This document shows, piece by piece, positions 15,967-23,213 of a stretch of 40,324 nt of DNA. Where the stretch lies: the IMG/VR virus record IMGVR_UViG_3300022924_000012, positions 1 to 40,324 of that record. One strand, 5' to 3'. Positions within the stretch are counted from its first letter, which is position 1, and every line of letters starts with the position of its first letter. Made by a program: the position numbers and the translations under genes. This DNA comes from a virus. The notes beneath the pieces are model-generated. The model did not search any database. It saw only the letters and a program-made list of their open reading frames with translations, and had not been told where the DNA came from.

Positions 15967-16608
15967 CTATTGCAATGACTTCCACGCGTCGTAAATCTCT
16001 TTCAGTTCATTGCCTTTAACCTCAATGTAATTTGACTTGGAGTAGTCGAATAATACGCGTTCTTTGCTTACTATTGCAGGTACTTTTGAATATTGATGTA
16101 GTCGTATTTCTTTAGGCTTATTCTGTTCCTTAATCCACGCCTCGGCGGCTTCTTTGGTGGAAAAACCTTTACTTTCATGTTCTCTGCCTTTTTGCATAAA
16201 AACATATTCGTTGTGTTTTTTCATAGGCAACTCTATAATTTGCCAATCTCCAGCCCTCGAAATATGAACAGAATAAACTTTATCTCCCTCATAAAGTGGA
16301 ACACCATCTTCGCTGATTATGATAGGCTGTTCAGTGGTTTTTGTTATAGTCGCCTTACCATCCACGCTGCCCGTCACCAATAACTCGACAAGCTGTTTAA
16401 TGGTGATGGTCTTAAGCGAGATAATAGTAAAGTCACATATCCACTCGGCAATAGTAGTATTAAAATAACAGATTGATTGTGATTTGTGATCTAACGCCTT
16501 GTCATAAAACGAATGACTAACATTTTCACCTAATTGTTCGAGTAAGTACTTAACAGCCTTAGCCTCCTTATTGGAGCTTATCAGGACTTTTACGTTTTCT
16601 TTTTTCAT
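15967..16608 (-). CDS. Unknown protein (213 aa)
   Basis: Starts MKKENVKVLISSNKEAKAV. The middle (GVPLYEGDKVYSVHISRAGDW) looks beta-rich and SH3-like, and KGFSTKEAAEAWIKEQNKPK is a short motif found in many phage proteins. No catalytic residues recognised. It is the last gene before the recombination pair; the 60-bp gap 15907-15966 holds no promoter I can see. Confidence 0.65.
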   Translation of the reverse strand: MKKENVKVLISSNKEAKAVKYLLEQLGENVSHSFYDKALDHKSQSICYFNTTIAEWICDFTIISLKTITIKQLVELLVTGSVDGKATITKTTEQPIIISEDGVPLYEGDKVYSVHISRAGDWQIIELPMKKHNEYVFMQKGREHESKGFSTKEAAEAWIKEQNKPKEIRLHQYSKVPAIVSKERVLFDYSKSNYIEVKGNELKEIYDAWKSLQ

Positions 16609-16609
16609 G

Positions 16610-16810
16610 TTAAAATTCCGCTTCTTTTAGTTTGTTAAATTGATAGTCGCTTAACCATTTAGGTTCGATTGCGAATAGATGTTGCTGGTTTTTTGGCAGG
16701 TCTTTCTCGTCTGTAAAAACTGCGTCCATTGTATCTGTTAATTGCTGTGCTGTCATAATAACGTTTGACATATCATAGTTATCAGAGACTTGGTAATATA
16801 GCTTTTTCAT
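16610..16810 (-). CDS. Unknown small protein (66 aa)
   Basis: Starts MKKLYYQVSDNYDMSNVIM; ends 1 bp before the next gene and overlaps the upstream gene by 4 bp. No family recognised. Confidence 0.65.
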   Translation of the reverse strand: MKKLYYQVSDNYDMSNVIMTAQQLTDTMDAVFTDEKDLPKNQQHLFAIEPKWLSDYQFNKLKEAEF

Positions 16811-17241
16811 TTCTGTATAGTGTTAATATCCACAGCCAATCCTGCTTCGATAAGGCCGAATACGTCGAAATGTTCTTTGAATAGACTCGCCAAGAAAGAA
16901 TGCATATCTTTTACTGGCCAAGATATAGTTTGCCCTCCTGCTTGAAAGTCCACAGCAACAACGCCATTCTTATCTATGAATAAATCGTTAGGCTCACAAT
17001 AACCATCTTCGTCAATGGGAATTCCATTATAAGGAATAATCGCTTCTGACATTGGCCTAAGAATTGGCTTATTCCCCAGCATATCACCATATGTATTCCC
17101 CGGCTGATCATCTTCCATAAATATCATTAAACCATTTGCCATTCCTTCAAGTGTGAGTATAGTCTTTCCGTCTGGCCTCATTATTTTAACCCCATACGGC
17201 AAATACGGCGCTAGTTCTGATAATTGTAGTGTTCGTTTCAT
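16807..17241 (-). CDS. Conserved unknown protein (144 aa)
   Basis: Starts MKRTLQLSELAPYLPYGVK and contains LRPMSEAIIPYNG. The beginning matches a pattern I associate with unknown proteins in Bacteroidota phage early regions. No enzyme motif seen. Confidence 0.7.
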   Translation of the reverse strand: MKRTLQLSELAPYLPYGVKIMRPDGKTILTLEGMANGLMIFMEDDQPGNTYGDMLGNKPILRPMSEAIIPYNGIPIDEDGYCEPNDLFIDKNGVVAVDFQAGGQTISWPVKDMHSFLASLFKEHFDVFGLIEAGLAVDINTIQK

Positions 17242-17405
17242 TTCTTAAAATTATTAGCGTATAAATTATCGTACTGTTTTTGCACTTGTTCGGCACCTGT
17301 AGCGTTATTACCTGATCGGTGTATGTAAGCAAACCAATCGTTTATAGCTAGTGTCTGATCCGGCTTTGCTGTTGACCGGATGGAGCGTTTTGGTAGTTGT
17401 TTCAT
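17238..17405 (-). CDS. Unknown small protein (55 aa)
   Basis: The ATG at 17405 and the stop at 17238 both overlap neighbours as ATGA, so coupling supports it. The product starts MKQLPKRSIRSTAKPD and has a WFAYIHRSG motif. Function unknown. Confidence 0.65.
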   Translation of the reverse strand: MKQLPKRSIRSTAKPDQTLAINDWFAYIHRSGNNATGAEQVQKQYDNLYANNFKK

Positions 17406-17623
17406 GGTGTTATGATTTTAGTTGAGGTTATTGCGCTAGGAACATCACAAATACAACCGAAGTCATCTTTCATTGTTATCCCATTATATTTTTCAGCAGC
17501 ATCTTTAAGCGCCTGTTCAGCTACTTCAGTAGCATACTCCTTCATGATGTTCACCACATCGCCTTTATGTATCGTGTCAGACATTAATGTCAGTGCATCA
17601 AATCGTTCCTGTGCTGTTTTCAT
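17402..17623 (-). CDS. Unknown small protein (73 aa)
   Basis: Starts MKTAQERFDALTLMSD and has VVNIMKEYATEVAEQAL, a pattern shared with the MKTAEE-type early proteins such as 18032-18310. Function unknown. Confidence 0.65.
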   Translation of the reverse strand: MKTAQERFDALTLMSDTIHKGDVVNIMKEYATEVAEQALKDAAEKYNGITMKDDFGCICDVPSAITSTKIITP

Positions 17624-17856
17624 TATTCAAATATTAAAGTGTTTCTGATTTCTTCTACTTTGGCCTTTATCTGTTTTGCCAGATCAGCCTTTTTGATCTC
17701 CCACGGCAGAACATCATCATATTTTTCTTTATCAGAACCGAATAAGATATGGTACTCTGAATTAATGATCTCTTGGATAGTCACTGTGCATTCAGAATAA
17801 ATGTCTGACAAGGCGGTTAATTCAGTACTTAGTTGTGATAGTTTGATGCTATTCAT
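17623..17856 (-). CDS. Unknown small helical protein (77 aa)
   Basis: Starts MNSIKLSQLSTELTALSDIY; its stop overlaps the next ATG (TAATG). Predicted helical with a Lys/Glu-rich C-terminal helix. Confidence 0.63.
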   Translation of the reverse strand: MNSIKLSQLSTELTALSDIYSECTVTIQEIINSEYHILFGSDKEKYDDVLPWEIKKADLAKQIKAKVEEIRNTLIFE

Positions 17857-18035
17857 AACAATCTGTATAAAGGATAACGCTGTAACAGCAATTGGTTTAT
17901 TTGCACCTGAACCTTAGCGAATACAATCAGTTCTGATGTGGTATTCCTAGGCAGGTTATTCCTTTGTTTACGGAATGCTTCTAGCTGATCGTTAACAGCA
18001 TCCAGTTTTATTTTATTGATCTCGGTGGCGGTCAT
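17853..18035 (-). CDS. Unknown small helical protein (60 aa)
   Basis: Starts MTATEINKIKLDAVNDQLEA, with 4-bp overlaps on both sides. Helical, amphipathic; function unknown. Confidence 0.62.
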   Translation of the reverse strand: MTATEINKIKLDAVNDQLEAFRKQRNNLPRNTTSELIVFAKVQVQINQLLLQRYPLYRLL

Positions 18036-18310
18036 GATATCTGATCTTTAAGGTTTAAAATAGATTCAGTATCTACCCATGTTGATTTAACTATTCCAGG
18101 AACACTATCTGTATGGCTTTTAAATTTTTTCCTATCTATACTCCTACTTGTATAATAGGAAGTACTTACGTTAACCATAACCACTTTAGCGGCTTCGTCA
18201 AGTTTACTATTGGCGTATATTCGCATTGCACGCAATATAGCCTGACTAAGGTATGATGTTCCGGTAAGTTCTTCAGTAACTTGGGCTAGTACTTCTTCTG
18301 CTGTTTTCAT
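18032..18310 (-). CDS. Unknown small protein (92 aa)
   Basis: Starts MKTAEEVLAQVTEELTG, the common MKTAEE opening of small early proteins in Bacteroidota phages. It resembles the start of 17402-17623, so the two may be distant paralogues. Confidence 0.63.
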   Translation of the reverse strand: MKTAEEVLAQVTEELTGTSYLSQAILRAMRIYANSKLDEAAKVVMVNVSTSYYTSRSIDRKKFKSHTDSVPGIVKSTWVDTESILNLKDQIS

Positions 18311-18600
18311 CTTTTCTCAATTAAGTTTTTATAATACAATTCGCATGTAGCTTGAAATACCTTTTCATTATCTAGGTAAACAATCGGATCAATCTCAATT
18401 GGGGTATATATATCATAAGCCGGATCACCATCACCAAGCGGAGAATCATTGTAATCGAACTGTTCTGATATGTTTAATCCTTCCGCTTCTAAGTATGCAA
18501 TCACATCCTTTTCCTGGACTTTCTCTTTATTACCATCGCTAAGAATAAAATCTATAACCGTTGATCCCTCGGACTGCTCGGCATATTTGAAGTTAGCCAT
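18307..18600 (-). CDS. Unknown acidic protein (97 aa)
   Basis: The ATG at 18600 is preferred because the 18636 start overlaps the upstream gene far more. The product is acidic (NDSPLGDGDPAYD) and small. A DNA-mimic or inhibitor role cannot be judged from sequence alone. Confidence 0.62.
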   Translation of the reverse strand: MANFKYAEQSEGSTVIDFILSDGNKEKVQEKDVIAYLEAEGLNISEQFDYNDSPLGDGDPAYDIYTPIEIDPIVYLDNEKVFQATCELYYKNLIEKR

Positions 18601-18787
18601 TGTCAACCTCCTTGCCCAACATATAAAAACCATCAAAATCTTTAATTAACTTAAGTGTAATTTTAGCCTCAAATAATGGCTGAGCACTTATATTTGTGCC
18701 TAGCAATATTTCATGCTGAACATCTAATCTTTCTAAAACATCTTTTAATTTATTGATTAAATATGCTTCATGTTGTTCCCTAGTCAT
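18593..18787 (-). CDS. Unknown small helical protein (64 aa)
   Basis: Starts MTREQHEAYLINKLKDVLER. Overlaps neighbours by 8 bp on each side. Function unknown. Confidence 0.62.
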   Translation of the reverse strand: MTREQHEAYLINKLKDVLERLDVQHEILLGTNISAQPLFEAKITLKLIKDFDGFYMLGKEVDNG

Positions 18788-18971
18788 TCCCTTTCCTCCC
18801 GATGTTTTTAATAGCGATTACTAGGTTAACAATACAGGTCATAGCACAGGCGGCCATTACAGCGAATACCGATAGAATTAAGCATGGACTAAGAAAAGCT
18901 ACATAAAGTCCTGCTAGTAGAAATGTGATCGCTACGAATAAGTAGCCCTGTTGTTTTGTGGTTGTTTTCAT
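18780..18971 (-). CDS. Small membrane protein, first early gene (63 aa)
   Basis: Two hydrophobic segments (GYLFVAITFLLAGLYVAFL and the following span to about residue 54) predict two membrane helices, with a basic tail. The ATG at 18971 is chosen because the early promoter -7 box spans 18993-19000 and an ATG at 18995 lies inside it. As first gene of the early operon it is probably made soon after infection; a membrane role such as superinfection exclusion is only a guess. Confidence 0.68.
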   Translation of the reverse strand: MKTTTKQQGYLFVAITFLLAGLYVAFLSPCLILSVFAVMAACAMTCIVNLVIAIKNIGRKGND

Positions 18972-18992
18972 AGTTGTTTTTATTTGTTGGAT

Positions 18993-19024
18993 CAAATGTA
19001 GGTAGTGTAAATGATAATTCCAAA
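18993..19024 (-). promoter_or_regulatory. Early promoter (minus strand)
   Basis: TTTG (19021-19024), 20-nt spacer, TACATTTG (18993-19000) on the minus strand, a perfect consensus. It drives the early operon beginning at 18971 and shares the divergent region with the plus-strand promoter at 19080. Confidence 0.83.
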
Positions 19025-19042
19025 TTTATTTTATTACAAACG

Positions 19043-19077
19043 TAAATAAATAATATTAGGTTGTTAAATAAATAAAT
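19043..19077. promoter_or_regulatory. AT-rich direct repeats, candidate operator pair
   Basis: TAAATAAATAA occurs at 19043-19053 and again at 19065-19075, 22 bp apart (two helical turns), between the two divergent promoters and next to a ribbon-helix-helix gene. They could bind that protein. A low-complexity AT-rich origin is the other reading. Confidence 0.4.
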
Positions 19078-19079
19078 GT

Positions 19080-19087
19080 TAAATTTG
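19080..19087 (+). promoter_or_regulatory. -7 element of the plus-strand early promoter
   Basis: TAAATTTG matches TAnnTTTG and ends 4 nt before the ATG at 19092. The -33 region is poor (a TTG 16 nt upstream), so it may need an activator. Confidence 0.58.
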
Positions 19088-19091
19088 AAGC

Positions 19092-19259
19092 ATGATAACA
19101 ACTACTACTATTCGGCTTAATGACAGGGTCAAGAAAGCTGCACATGAAAAAGCAAAGAATCATCTTATAAGAGGTGGATTTTCGGTCTATGTAGAAAATC
19201 TTATTCGTGCTGACTTAAAAAAAGATGGTTTAACCTTTAATGCGGAGGAAAAGAAATGA
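19092..19259 (+). CDS. Ribbon-helix-helix regulator (55 aa)
   Basis: The product starts with a beta-strand-like ITTTTIRLNDRVKKAAHEKA and continues into a helix with FSVYVENLIRADLKK, the layout of Arc/CopG ribbon-helix-helix proteins, which bind DNA as dimers through the N-terminal strand. It lies in the divergent control region next to paired AT-rich repeats, so self-regulation and control of the early promoter are plausible. Its stop overlaps the next ATG. Confidence 0.68.
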   Translation: MITTTTIRLNDRVKKAAHEKAKNHLIRGGFSVYVENLIRADLKKDGLTFNAEEKK

Positions 19260-19429
19260 TCTGGCCTTTAATCTACTTAGGATTACTTTGTCTAGGACTG
19301 GGTATTTCATTGGAGCAACACGGAAAAGCCAAAACAGGAAAGCATAATGTGTGGCACGGATTGATTACGGTTGCGATTATTATTTACATTTTATATAAAG
19401 GCGGATTCTTTAACCCGTTATTAAACTAA
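19256..19429 (+). CDS. Small two-helix membrane protein (57 aa)
   Basis: Coupled by ATGA to the RHH gene. Two hydrophobic segments (about 3-19 and 34-48) flank a short basic loop HGKAKTGKHN. Small proteins of this form are common in Bacteroidota phages; function unknown. Confidence 0.68.
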   Translation: MIWPLIYLGLLCLGLGISLEQHGKAKTGKHNVWHGLITVAIIIYILYKGGFFNPLLN

Positions 19430-19464
19430 CCCCCGGCTTGTCTGTATAAATAAAGAGAAGGAAA

Positions 19465-19803
19465 ATGAAAGAATTAGAAGAACCAAAAATAGGTCAAATA
19501 ATATATTCTGAGAATAGGTATTCTGGAATACTACAACATGCAGTAACTAAAATTACACCAACCCAAGTAGTTTTAGATGGAGGAACTACAAGGATTAAAA
19601 AACCTTTAAAAGAAAGGAATTACGAAATTGGTAGTTCTGGATGGAATCAATCTGTTTATACATTGCATTCTAAAGAAATGGAGAAAAGATATAATAAGCA
19701 GAATCAGATAAGAGTTATTAAAAGTCATGACTTATCAAAGTTCAATTCCGATGTGGTTCAGGAAATTTATAATATAATTGTAGAGGCAGTAGATAAACCC
19801 TAA
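19465..19803 (+). CDS. Unknown protein (112 aa)
   Basis: Preceded by an A/G-rich stretch (AAAGAGAAGGAAA) that could act as a ribosome site. The N-terminal half (IGQIIYSENRYSGILQHAVT) is beta-rich. It ends in a 4-bp overlap with the convergent spanin gene. No family recognised. Confidence 0.65.
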   Translation: MKELEEPKIGQIIYSENRYSGILQHAVTKITPTQVVLDGGTTRIKKPLKERNYEIGSSGWNQSVYTLHSKEMEKRYNKQNQIRVIKSHDLSKFNSDVVQEIYNIIVEAVDKP

Positions 19804-20300
19804 CCCCTCAGCGCCTTAATCCCGAAGTAGCATAAAACCGCTATACCTGCAACGATACCGACTGCCCAGACCCATTGCGAGTTGCTGGCTTCGGTATCTT
19901 TTTTCTTGCTATAAGATGCCTGCTCATGCTTCGTGATAGTTAATGTGCGTAACTTCTCAATAGTCCTTAAATTATTCGTTTTAACCGACTTTGTGACCAA
20001 TACCGACTTATCTATTGACTTGCTTTGTTTAACGCTCTTAGTGACGCTAGATTTACGTCCTGCGGTATCGTAGTTAGTTACCTCAACTTCTTCCCGCACA
20101 TCATCTATCTTGTCGTTGTTAGTACTGCTATCGTTTGTTTCATTTGACCGGGATTGGGATTGATTGTCGCTATCGGTTGACTGCTTGGATTGATCGGATG
20201 AATTTGTCTTGTTAATATCCAGCCCGACTTTACGAGATCCACAAGCAGGAGTTAACGCAATTGCCAGGTAAAGTACGGCTAGGAATATTTTATTTTTCAT
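19800..20300 (-). CDS. Predicted unimolecular spanin (lipoprotein plus C-terminal membrane helix)
   Basis: 166 residues from the ATG at 20300. The N terminus is a lipoprotein signal (hydrophobic 5-16, then TPAC with Cys20); the -3 residue is Thr, tolerated in Bacteroidota. A long Ser/Thr/Asn/Lys-rich linker follows, and the C terminus has one membrane helix (WVWAVGIVAGIAVLCYF) and a short basic tail. Outer-membrane lipid anchor plus inner-membrane anchor in one chain is the u-spanin plan, which fuses the two membranes at the last step of lysis. Position after the endolysin and holin-like gene supports this. An Rz1-like protein alone would lack the C-terminal helix. Confidence 0.72.
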   Translation of the reverse strand: MKNKIFLAVLYLAIALTPACGSRKVGLDINKTNSSDQSKQSTDSDNQSQSRSNETNDSSTNNDKIDDVREEVEVTNYDTAGRKSSVTKSVKQSKSIDKSVLVTKSVKTNNLRTIEKLRTLTITKHEQASYSKKKDTEASNSQWVWAVGIVAGIAVLCYFGIKALRG

Positions 20301-20538
20301 AATCTTCTTTTTTAACACCTATAAAGCGACCGAACAACCATACTGCAGTATCAATCGCAGCAATCCAAACAAGCGATTCTTTGACCTGTTCAGGGGTGAA
20401 TAGTGAACTTGCACTAAAAATACCTAATACCACTTTGTTTGCAACGAACTCTATCCTGAAAATAGTAGTCGCCCATTTCGGAGTAGGTGAAGCAATAGCC
20501 TCTACTGTTCCAAAGATTGTTTTTGTTTGCTGTTCCAT
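20290..20538 (-). CDS. Holin-like small membrane protein (82 aa)
   Basis: One or two hydrophobic segments (about 34-46 and 56-70) with charged ends; the start has SPTPKWATTIFRI, a pattern I associate with holin-like proteins of Bacteroidota phages. It lies between endolysin and spanin. It has its own consensus promoter inside the overlapping 42-aa ORF. A holin role is likely but not certain. Confidence 0.6.
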   Translation of the reverse strand: MEQQTKTIFGTVEAIASPTPKWATTIFRIEFVANKVVLGIFSASSLFTPEQVKESLVWIAAIDTAVWLFGRFIGVKKEDYEK

Positions 20539-20630
20539 AGTTCAATTTGTTTAGCCAAATATACGTTATAAGCTTCGATATTCGCAAAGCTGCATATGTG
20601 CCGGATGGATAGGTAAAACTCGTCTGGCAT
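20502..20630 (-). CDS. Small ORF between endolysin and holin-like gene (42 aa)
   Basis: The ATG at 20630 overlaps the endolysin stop (TAATG), and the ORF overlaps the holin-like gene by 37 bp in another frame. The product starts MPDEFYLSIRHICSFANIEA. Coupling supports it, the promoter inside it makes it less certain. Confidence 0.45.
   Translation of the reverse strand: MPDEFYLSIRHICSFANIEAYNVYLAKQIELWNSKQKQSLEQ
20556..20588 (-). promoter_or_regulatory. Internal promoter for holin-like and spanin genes
   Basis: TTTG (20585-20588), 21-nt spacer, TATATTTG (20556-20563) on the minus strand, 17 nt before the ATG at 20538. It allows holin and spanin to be made apart from endolysin. Confidence 0.68.
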
Positions 20631-21199
20631 TATTTAAGTATTAGCGCCCCGTAGAACACATTAAAATATCCTTGTATAGTTGTAGCTTTATCTAGTCCAT
20701 TAATTATTTTCCTGGCGTTAAAAGCATCTGTTTTATCCGAAGTGAAGTAGTCCTTCAATGACTTACCCGTAAATCTACCTTCCATCATACCATTGAATAA
20801 TACTTTTACAGACACTTCCATGTTCAAAAGCAATTCAGGCTGTTCTAACAATGGCAAATTAAGGATTTTACCCATTGCCTTATAGTTATCATACCAAGTA
20901 AGCTGAACTAACCCCCGGCCATAATAGATCTTATCCGGTACACTATATGCAGTTCGATTCATTCTTAGCTTTTTACCGTAGTCGTATTTGGCGCCTTTAC
21001 CATATTCCTCTATAGGTTGCATTGTCTTAGCCGATTCATGGTAAACAGTAGCGAGAATATATGCCAGTTTACGAACATCATTTATACACAATTCATGGTA
21101 ACGTTCCAGAATAGCATCAATGCCCCTGAATTGATCTGAGGAAATCGATCCCTTAAACAAGGTTTCTCGTATGCTATCGTAAAATGATCGCTGATTCAT
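20630..21199 (-). CDS. GH19-family endolysin (chitinase-like muramidase)
   Basis: 189 residues with the GH19 core: LAYILATVYHESAKTM with candidate catalytic Glu55, a second candidate Glu at 64/65 (PIEEYG), and YYGRGLVQLTWYDNY (about 92-106), the conserved family motif. Phage GH19 enzymes cleave the beta-1,4 bond of peptidoglycan. There is no signal peptide, so release should depend on a holin. It starts a transcript of its own, with a TATATTTG box ending 4 nt before the ATG. Confidence 0.9.
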   Translation of the reverse strand: MNQRSFYDSIRETLFKGSISSDQFRGIDAILERYHELCINDVRKLAYILATVYHESAKTMQPIEEYGKGAKYDYGKKLRMNRTAYSVPDKIYYGRGLVQLTWYDNYKAMGKILNLPLLEQPELLLNMEVSVKVLFNGMMEGRFTGKSLKDYFTSDKTDAFNARKIINGLDKATTIQGYFNVFYGALILK

Positions 21200-21203
21200 A
21201 AAT

Positions 21204-21211
21204 CAAATATA
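21204..21211 (-). promoter_or_regulatory. -7 element of the endolysin promoter
   Basis: TATATTTG on the minus strand, 4 nt before the endolysin ATG. The best -33 match, TTTG at 21228-21231, has a short 16-nt spacer and overlaps the upstream terminator. Confidence 0.6.
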
Positions 21212-21228
21212 AGGATTTGTATTATAAC

Positions 21229-21260
21229 AAAAAAAGCTCCAGGATACCAACCCCGGAGCT
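21229..21260 (-). terminator. Intrinsic terminator of the membrane-protein operon
   Basis: AGCTCC/GGAGCT arms (21235-21240 and 21255-21260) with a 14-nt loop; on the minus strand the stem is followed by seven T. It separates the upstream operon from the endolysin promoter. Confidence 0.82.
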
Positions 21261-21283
21261 AACTAACAACCCATGAAAAAAAC

Positions 21284-21634
21284 TTATTTACGATTATAGA
21301 ATATCCGTAGAACAAAACACAAAGCGACCCATAACATGACATTAAAGTAAGGTGAAAGCTCATCTCTTATGAGCATGTGGCCTTGGCTGAACGGCCTAAT
21401 TAATAGTAATATGGTAGGGCACAAAGCAATAATAAGCAGAATACACCAATGATAAATCCGGTTGTTTCTAAGCCAGTTTAAATATCCTTTATGACCCCTG
21501 AACCATGCGTTAACAGTAATGAAGTAGATACCCCGTCCGTTAAACCTAGCGCCTGAAACGAATTTCGTAGTCTCAAACGTTAACAATATCATTAAAACTA
21601 GTAGTATATATCCTGACATCTGTGCAAAACTCAT
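21284..21634 (-). CDS. Membrane protein, unknown function (116 aa)
   Basis: Three predicted membrane helices: about 8-25, 64-80 and 97-112. It overlaps the next gene by 4 bp. Member of a run of three polytopic membrane proteins; lysis, export or exclusion roles are all possible. Confidence 0.7.
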   Translation of the reverse strand: MSFAQMSGYILLVLMILLTFETTKFVSGARFNGRGIYFITVNAWFRGHKGYLNWLRNNRIYHWCILLIIALCPTILLLIRPFSQGHMLIRDELSPYFNVMLWVALCFVLRIFYNRK

Positions 21635-22056
21635 AAGGTAGATCCTCCTTCATCTTTAGCAAGAAACTTGCCTAACTTGACCCGTAGCCAACCTTTAATT
21701 CCTGTCTTGCTGATATAATCAAACTCACCGACCAAAAAAACTGCACTCAAACTATTACAAAACAAGTAAATTTCAAACGCTTTACCCTTGTTTATCCATG
21801 TACTATAAAACCATGTATTCCATGCCAGAACAGCTAGGAAACACCAACAGACCGTAAACACGCTGTGAAGCAATAAAACTTTGTGCGTGTACTTGTCGTC
21901 TTTAACTAAGATCGCTATCCTTAGAACGAAGCCTAATGCAATACATAACATATACCATGATGCATCAATAGGACTGAACGTAACGGGCAAAGCCAACGCC
22001 ACATTTAGCAGGACGAAATCAACAGAAGCATGTAGAAGTTTTACCACGACATTCAT
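21631..22056 (-). CDS. Membrane protein, unknown function (141 aa)
   Basis: About four hydrophobic helices, with a Lys-rich C-terminal tail (KGWLRVKLGKFLAKDEG). Coupled to genes on both sides by 4-bp overlaps. No family recognised. Confidence 0.7.
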   Translation of the reverse strand: MNVVVKLLHASVDFVLLNVALALPVTFSPIDASWYMLCIALGFVLRIAILVKDDKYTHKVLLLHSVFTVCWCFLAVLAWNTWFYSTWINKGKAFEIYLFCNSLSAVFLVGEFDYISKTGIKGWLRVKLGKFLAKDEGGSTL

Positions 22057-22385
22057 TTCTTTTTAGCACAATGTATCAAAAACACAACCAATCCAATACC
22101 CATAATGTAAGCAAATAAGTCCGTGTTATAAATAGCAAAGGATGTTTCTTTATAGGCACATACGGCTATGTAAATACAATTAGCAATAGATAAGTATTTG
22201 ATGTAGATAAAGAACAGCTTTTCATTTTCCGTATTGTTCTGGTAAGATTCCATTAAATAGGACAGGTAACCAATAAAGCCTATTTGGGTAATTATATTGA
22301 ATGCGCCCCAAAACAAAGTCCTGTCACCTTGTAAAAGGTAAAGGACTGAGCATGTGACGTACAGAAAACAAACCGCTATTTTCAA
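22053..22385 (-). CDS. Membrane protein, unknown function (110 aa)
   Basis: Four predicted helices and a short C-terminal HCAKKK tail. The first helix starts at the very N terminus. Coupled to neighbours; no family recognised. Confidence 0.7.
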   Translation of the reverse strand: MKIAVCFLYVTCSVLYLLQGDRTLFWGAFNIITQIGFIGYLSYLMESYQNNTENEKLFFIYIKYLSIANCIYIAVCAYKETSFAIYNTDLFAYIMGIGLVVFLIHCAKKK

Positions 22386-22486
22386 GATTCCTTTTCTTTA
22401 GGCTTCTTTACTTTCTTGCCAGCTTTTTTTGGTTGTGGCTTAGGCGGGTGTCTTGGATCGATTGGAATTGGAAGTGGATCTGGCAT
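22382..22486 (-). CDS. Pro/Lys-rich small protein (34 aa)
   Basis: ATGA overlap with the next gene and a consensus -7 box 22 nt upstream. The sequence starts MPDPLPIPIDPRHPPKPQP and ends in a Lys-rich tail. Probably unstructured; first gene of the membrane-protein operon. Confidence 0.58.
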   Translation of the reverse strand: MPDPLPIPIDPRHPPKPQPKKAGKKVKKPKEKES

Positions 22487-22508
22487 GTATATAAATTTTA
22501 AGTATTAC

Positions 22509-22516
22509 CAAATATA
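22509..22516 (-). promoter_or_regulatory. -7 element for the membrane-protein operon
   Basis: TATATTTG on the minus strand, 22 nt before the ATG at 22486. No good -33 box at the normal distance. Confidence 0.5.
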
Positions 22517-22581
22517 GCTAAATTTTGTATTATGGTTGTTACAATCTATAAAGTGTTATTTTTTGTGCTGATATTTAGGGT

Positions 22582-22896
22582 ATGAATGCTAGACAAGAAT
22601 TTATAAGCCACACAAAAGGCAAAAAAGTTAAATGTGCTTCAAGTAGTTTTATAGACTATGCCACATGGAAGCCTAATCCTAAAACAGTTGCGTTATTAAA
22701 AACAGGCTATTCCAAAGCTGAATTAAAATACTTTTTATCTAAAACAGATGTGACTTACAGTTCTGGATATGGAACACAGGAGCTATACGGATTTATATGG
22801 TATGAGGATGGGACTTGGTCTGAGAGATATGAATACGATGGATCAGAATCATGGGATTATAAGTCTTCACCTAAAATACCAGCTACATTATGTTAA
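22582..22896 (+). CDS. Conserved unknown protein (104 aa), first gene of plus-strand cassette
   Basis: Starts MNARQEFISHTKGKKVKCAS and has GYGTQELYGFIWYEDGTW, a segment I associate with small conserved proteins in Bacteroidota phages. Upstream lies GATATTTAGGGT right before the ATG, only a weak -7 match. Function unknown. Confidence 0.7.
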   Translation: MNARQEFISHTKGKKVKCASSSFIDYATWKPNPKTVALLKTGYSKAELKYFLSKTDVTYSSGYGTQELYGFIWYEDGTWSERYEYDGSESWDYKSSPKIPATLC

Positions 22897-23213
22897 CATT
22901 CGAAGAAATTTACAACGCCACGCCATTTGAGGACGAACATGGCGAACTGATACCGCATGATAAGGTTGCTAAAATGGCGGCTGAGAAATGGGCTAATCAA
23001 AGATGGATTAGTGTTAATGATGCTTTACCAAAACAGACTAATTTTGATTTGGGTTACAGTGATGAGGTTTTGGCTTTTTCTGATAAACTTTTAGGTAAAA
23101 CATTCGTTTCAAGATATGATCATCAAGATGAAACTTGGGGATACGAAAGAGGGCATGATGCAGTTTACAATCAGATTACACATTGGATGTATTTACCAGA
23201 ATTGCCATTATGA
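22890..23213 (+). CDS. DUF551-domain protein (107 aa)
   Basis: QRWISVNDALPKQT (about 37-50) and ITHWMYLPELPL at the C terminus are the two hallmarks of DUF551, a small domain common in phages and of unknown function. It overlaps the upstream gene by 7 bp and the next by 4 bp. Confidence 0.82.
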   Translation: MLTFEEIYNATPFEDEHGELIPHDKVAKMAAEKWANQRWISVNDALPKQTNFDLGYSDEVLAFSDKLLGKTFVSRYDHQDETWGYERGHDAVYNQITHWMYLPELPL

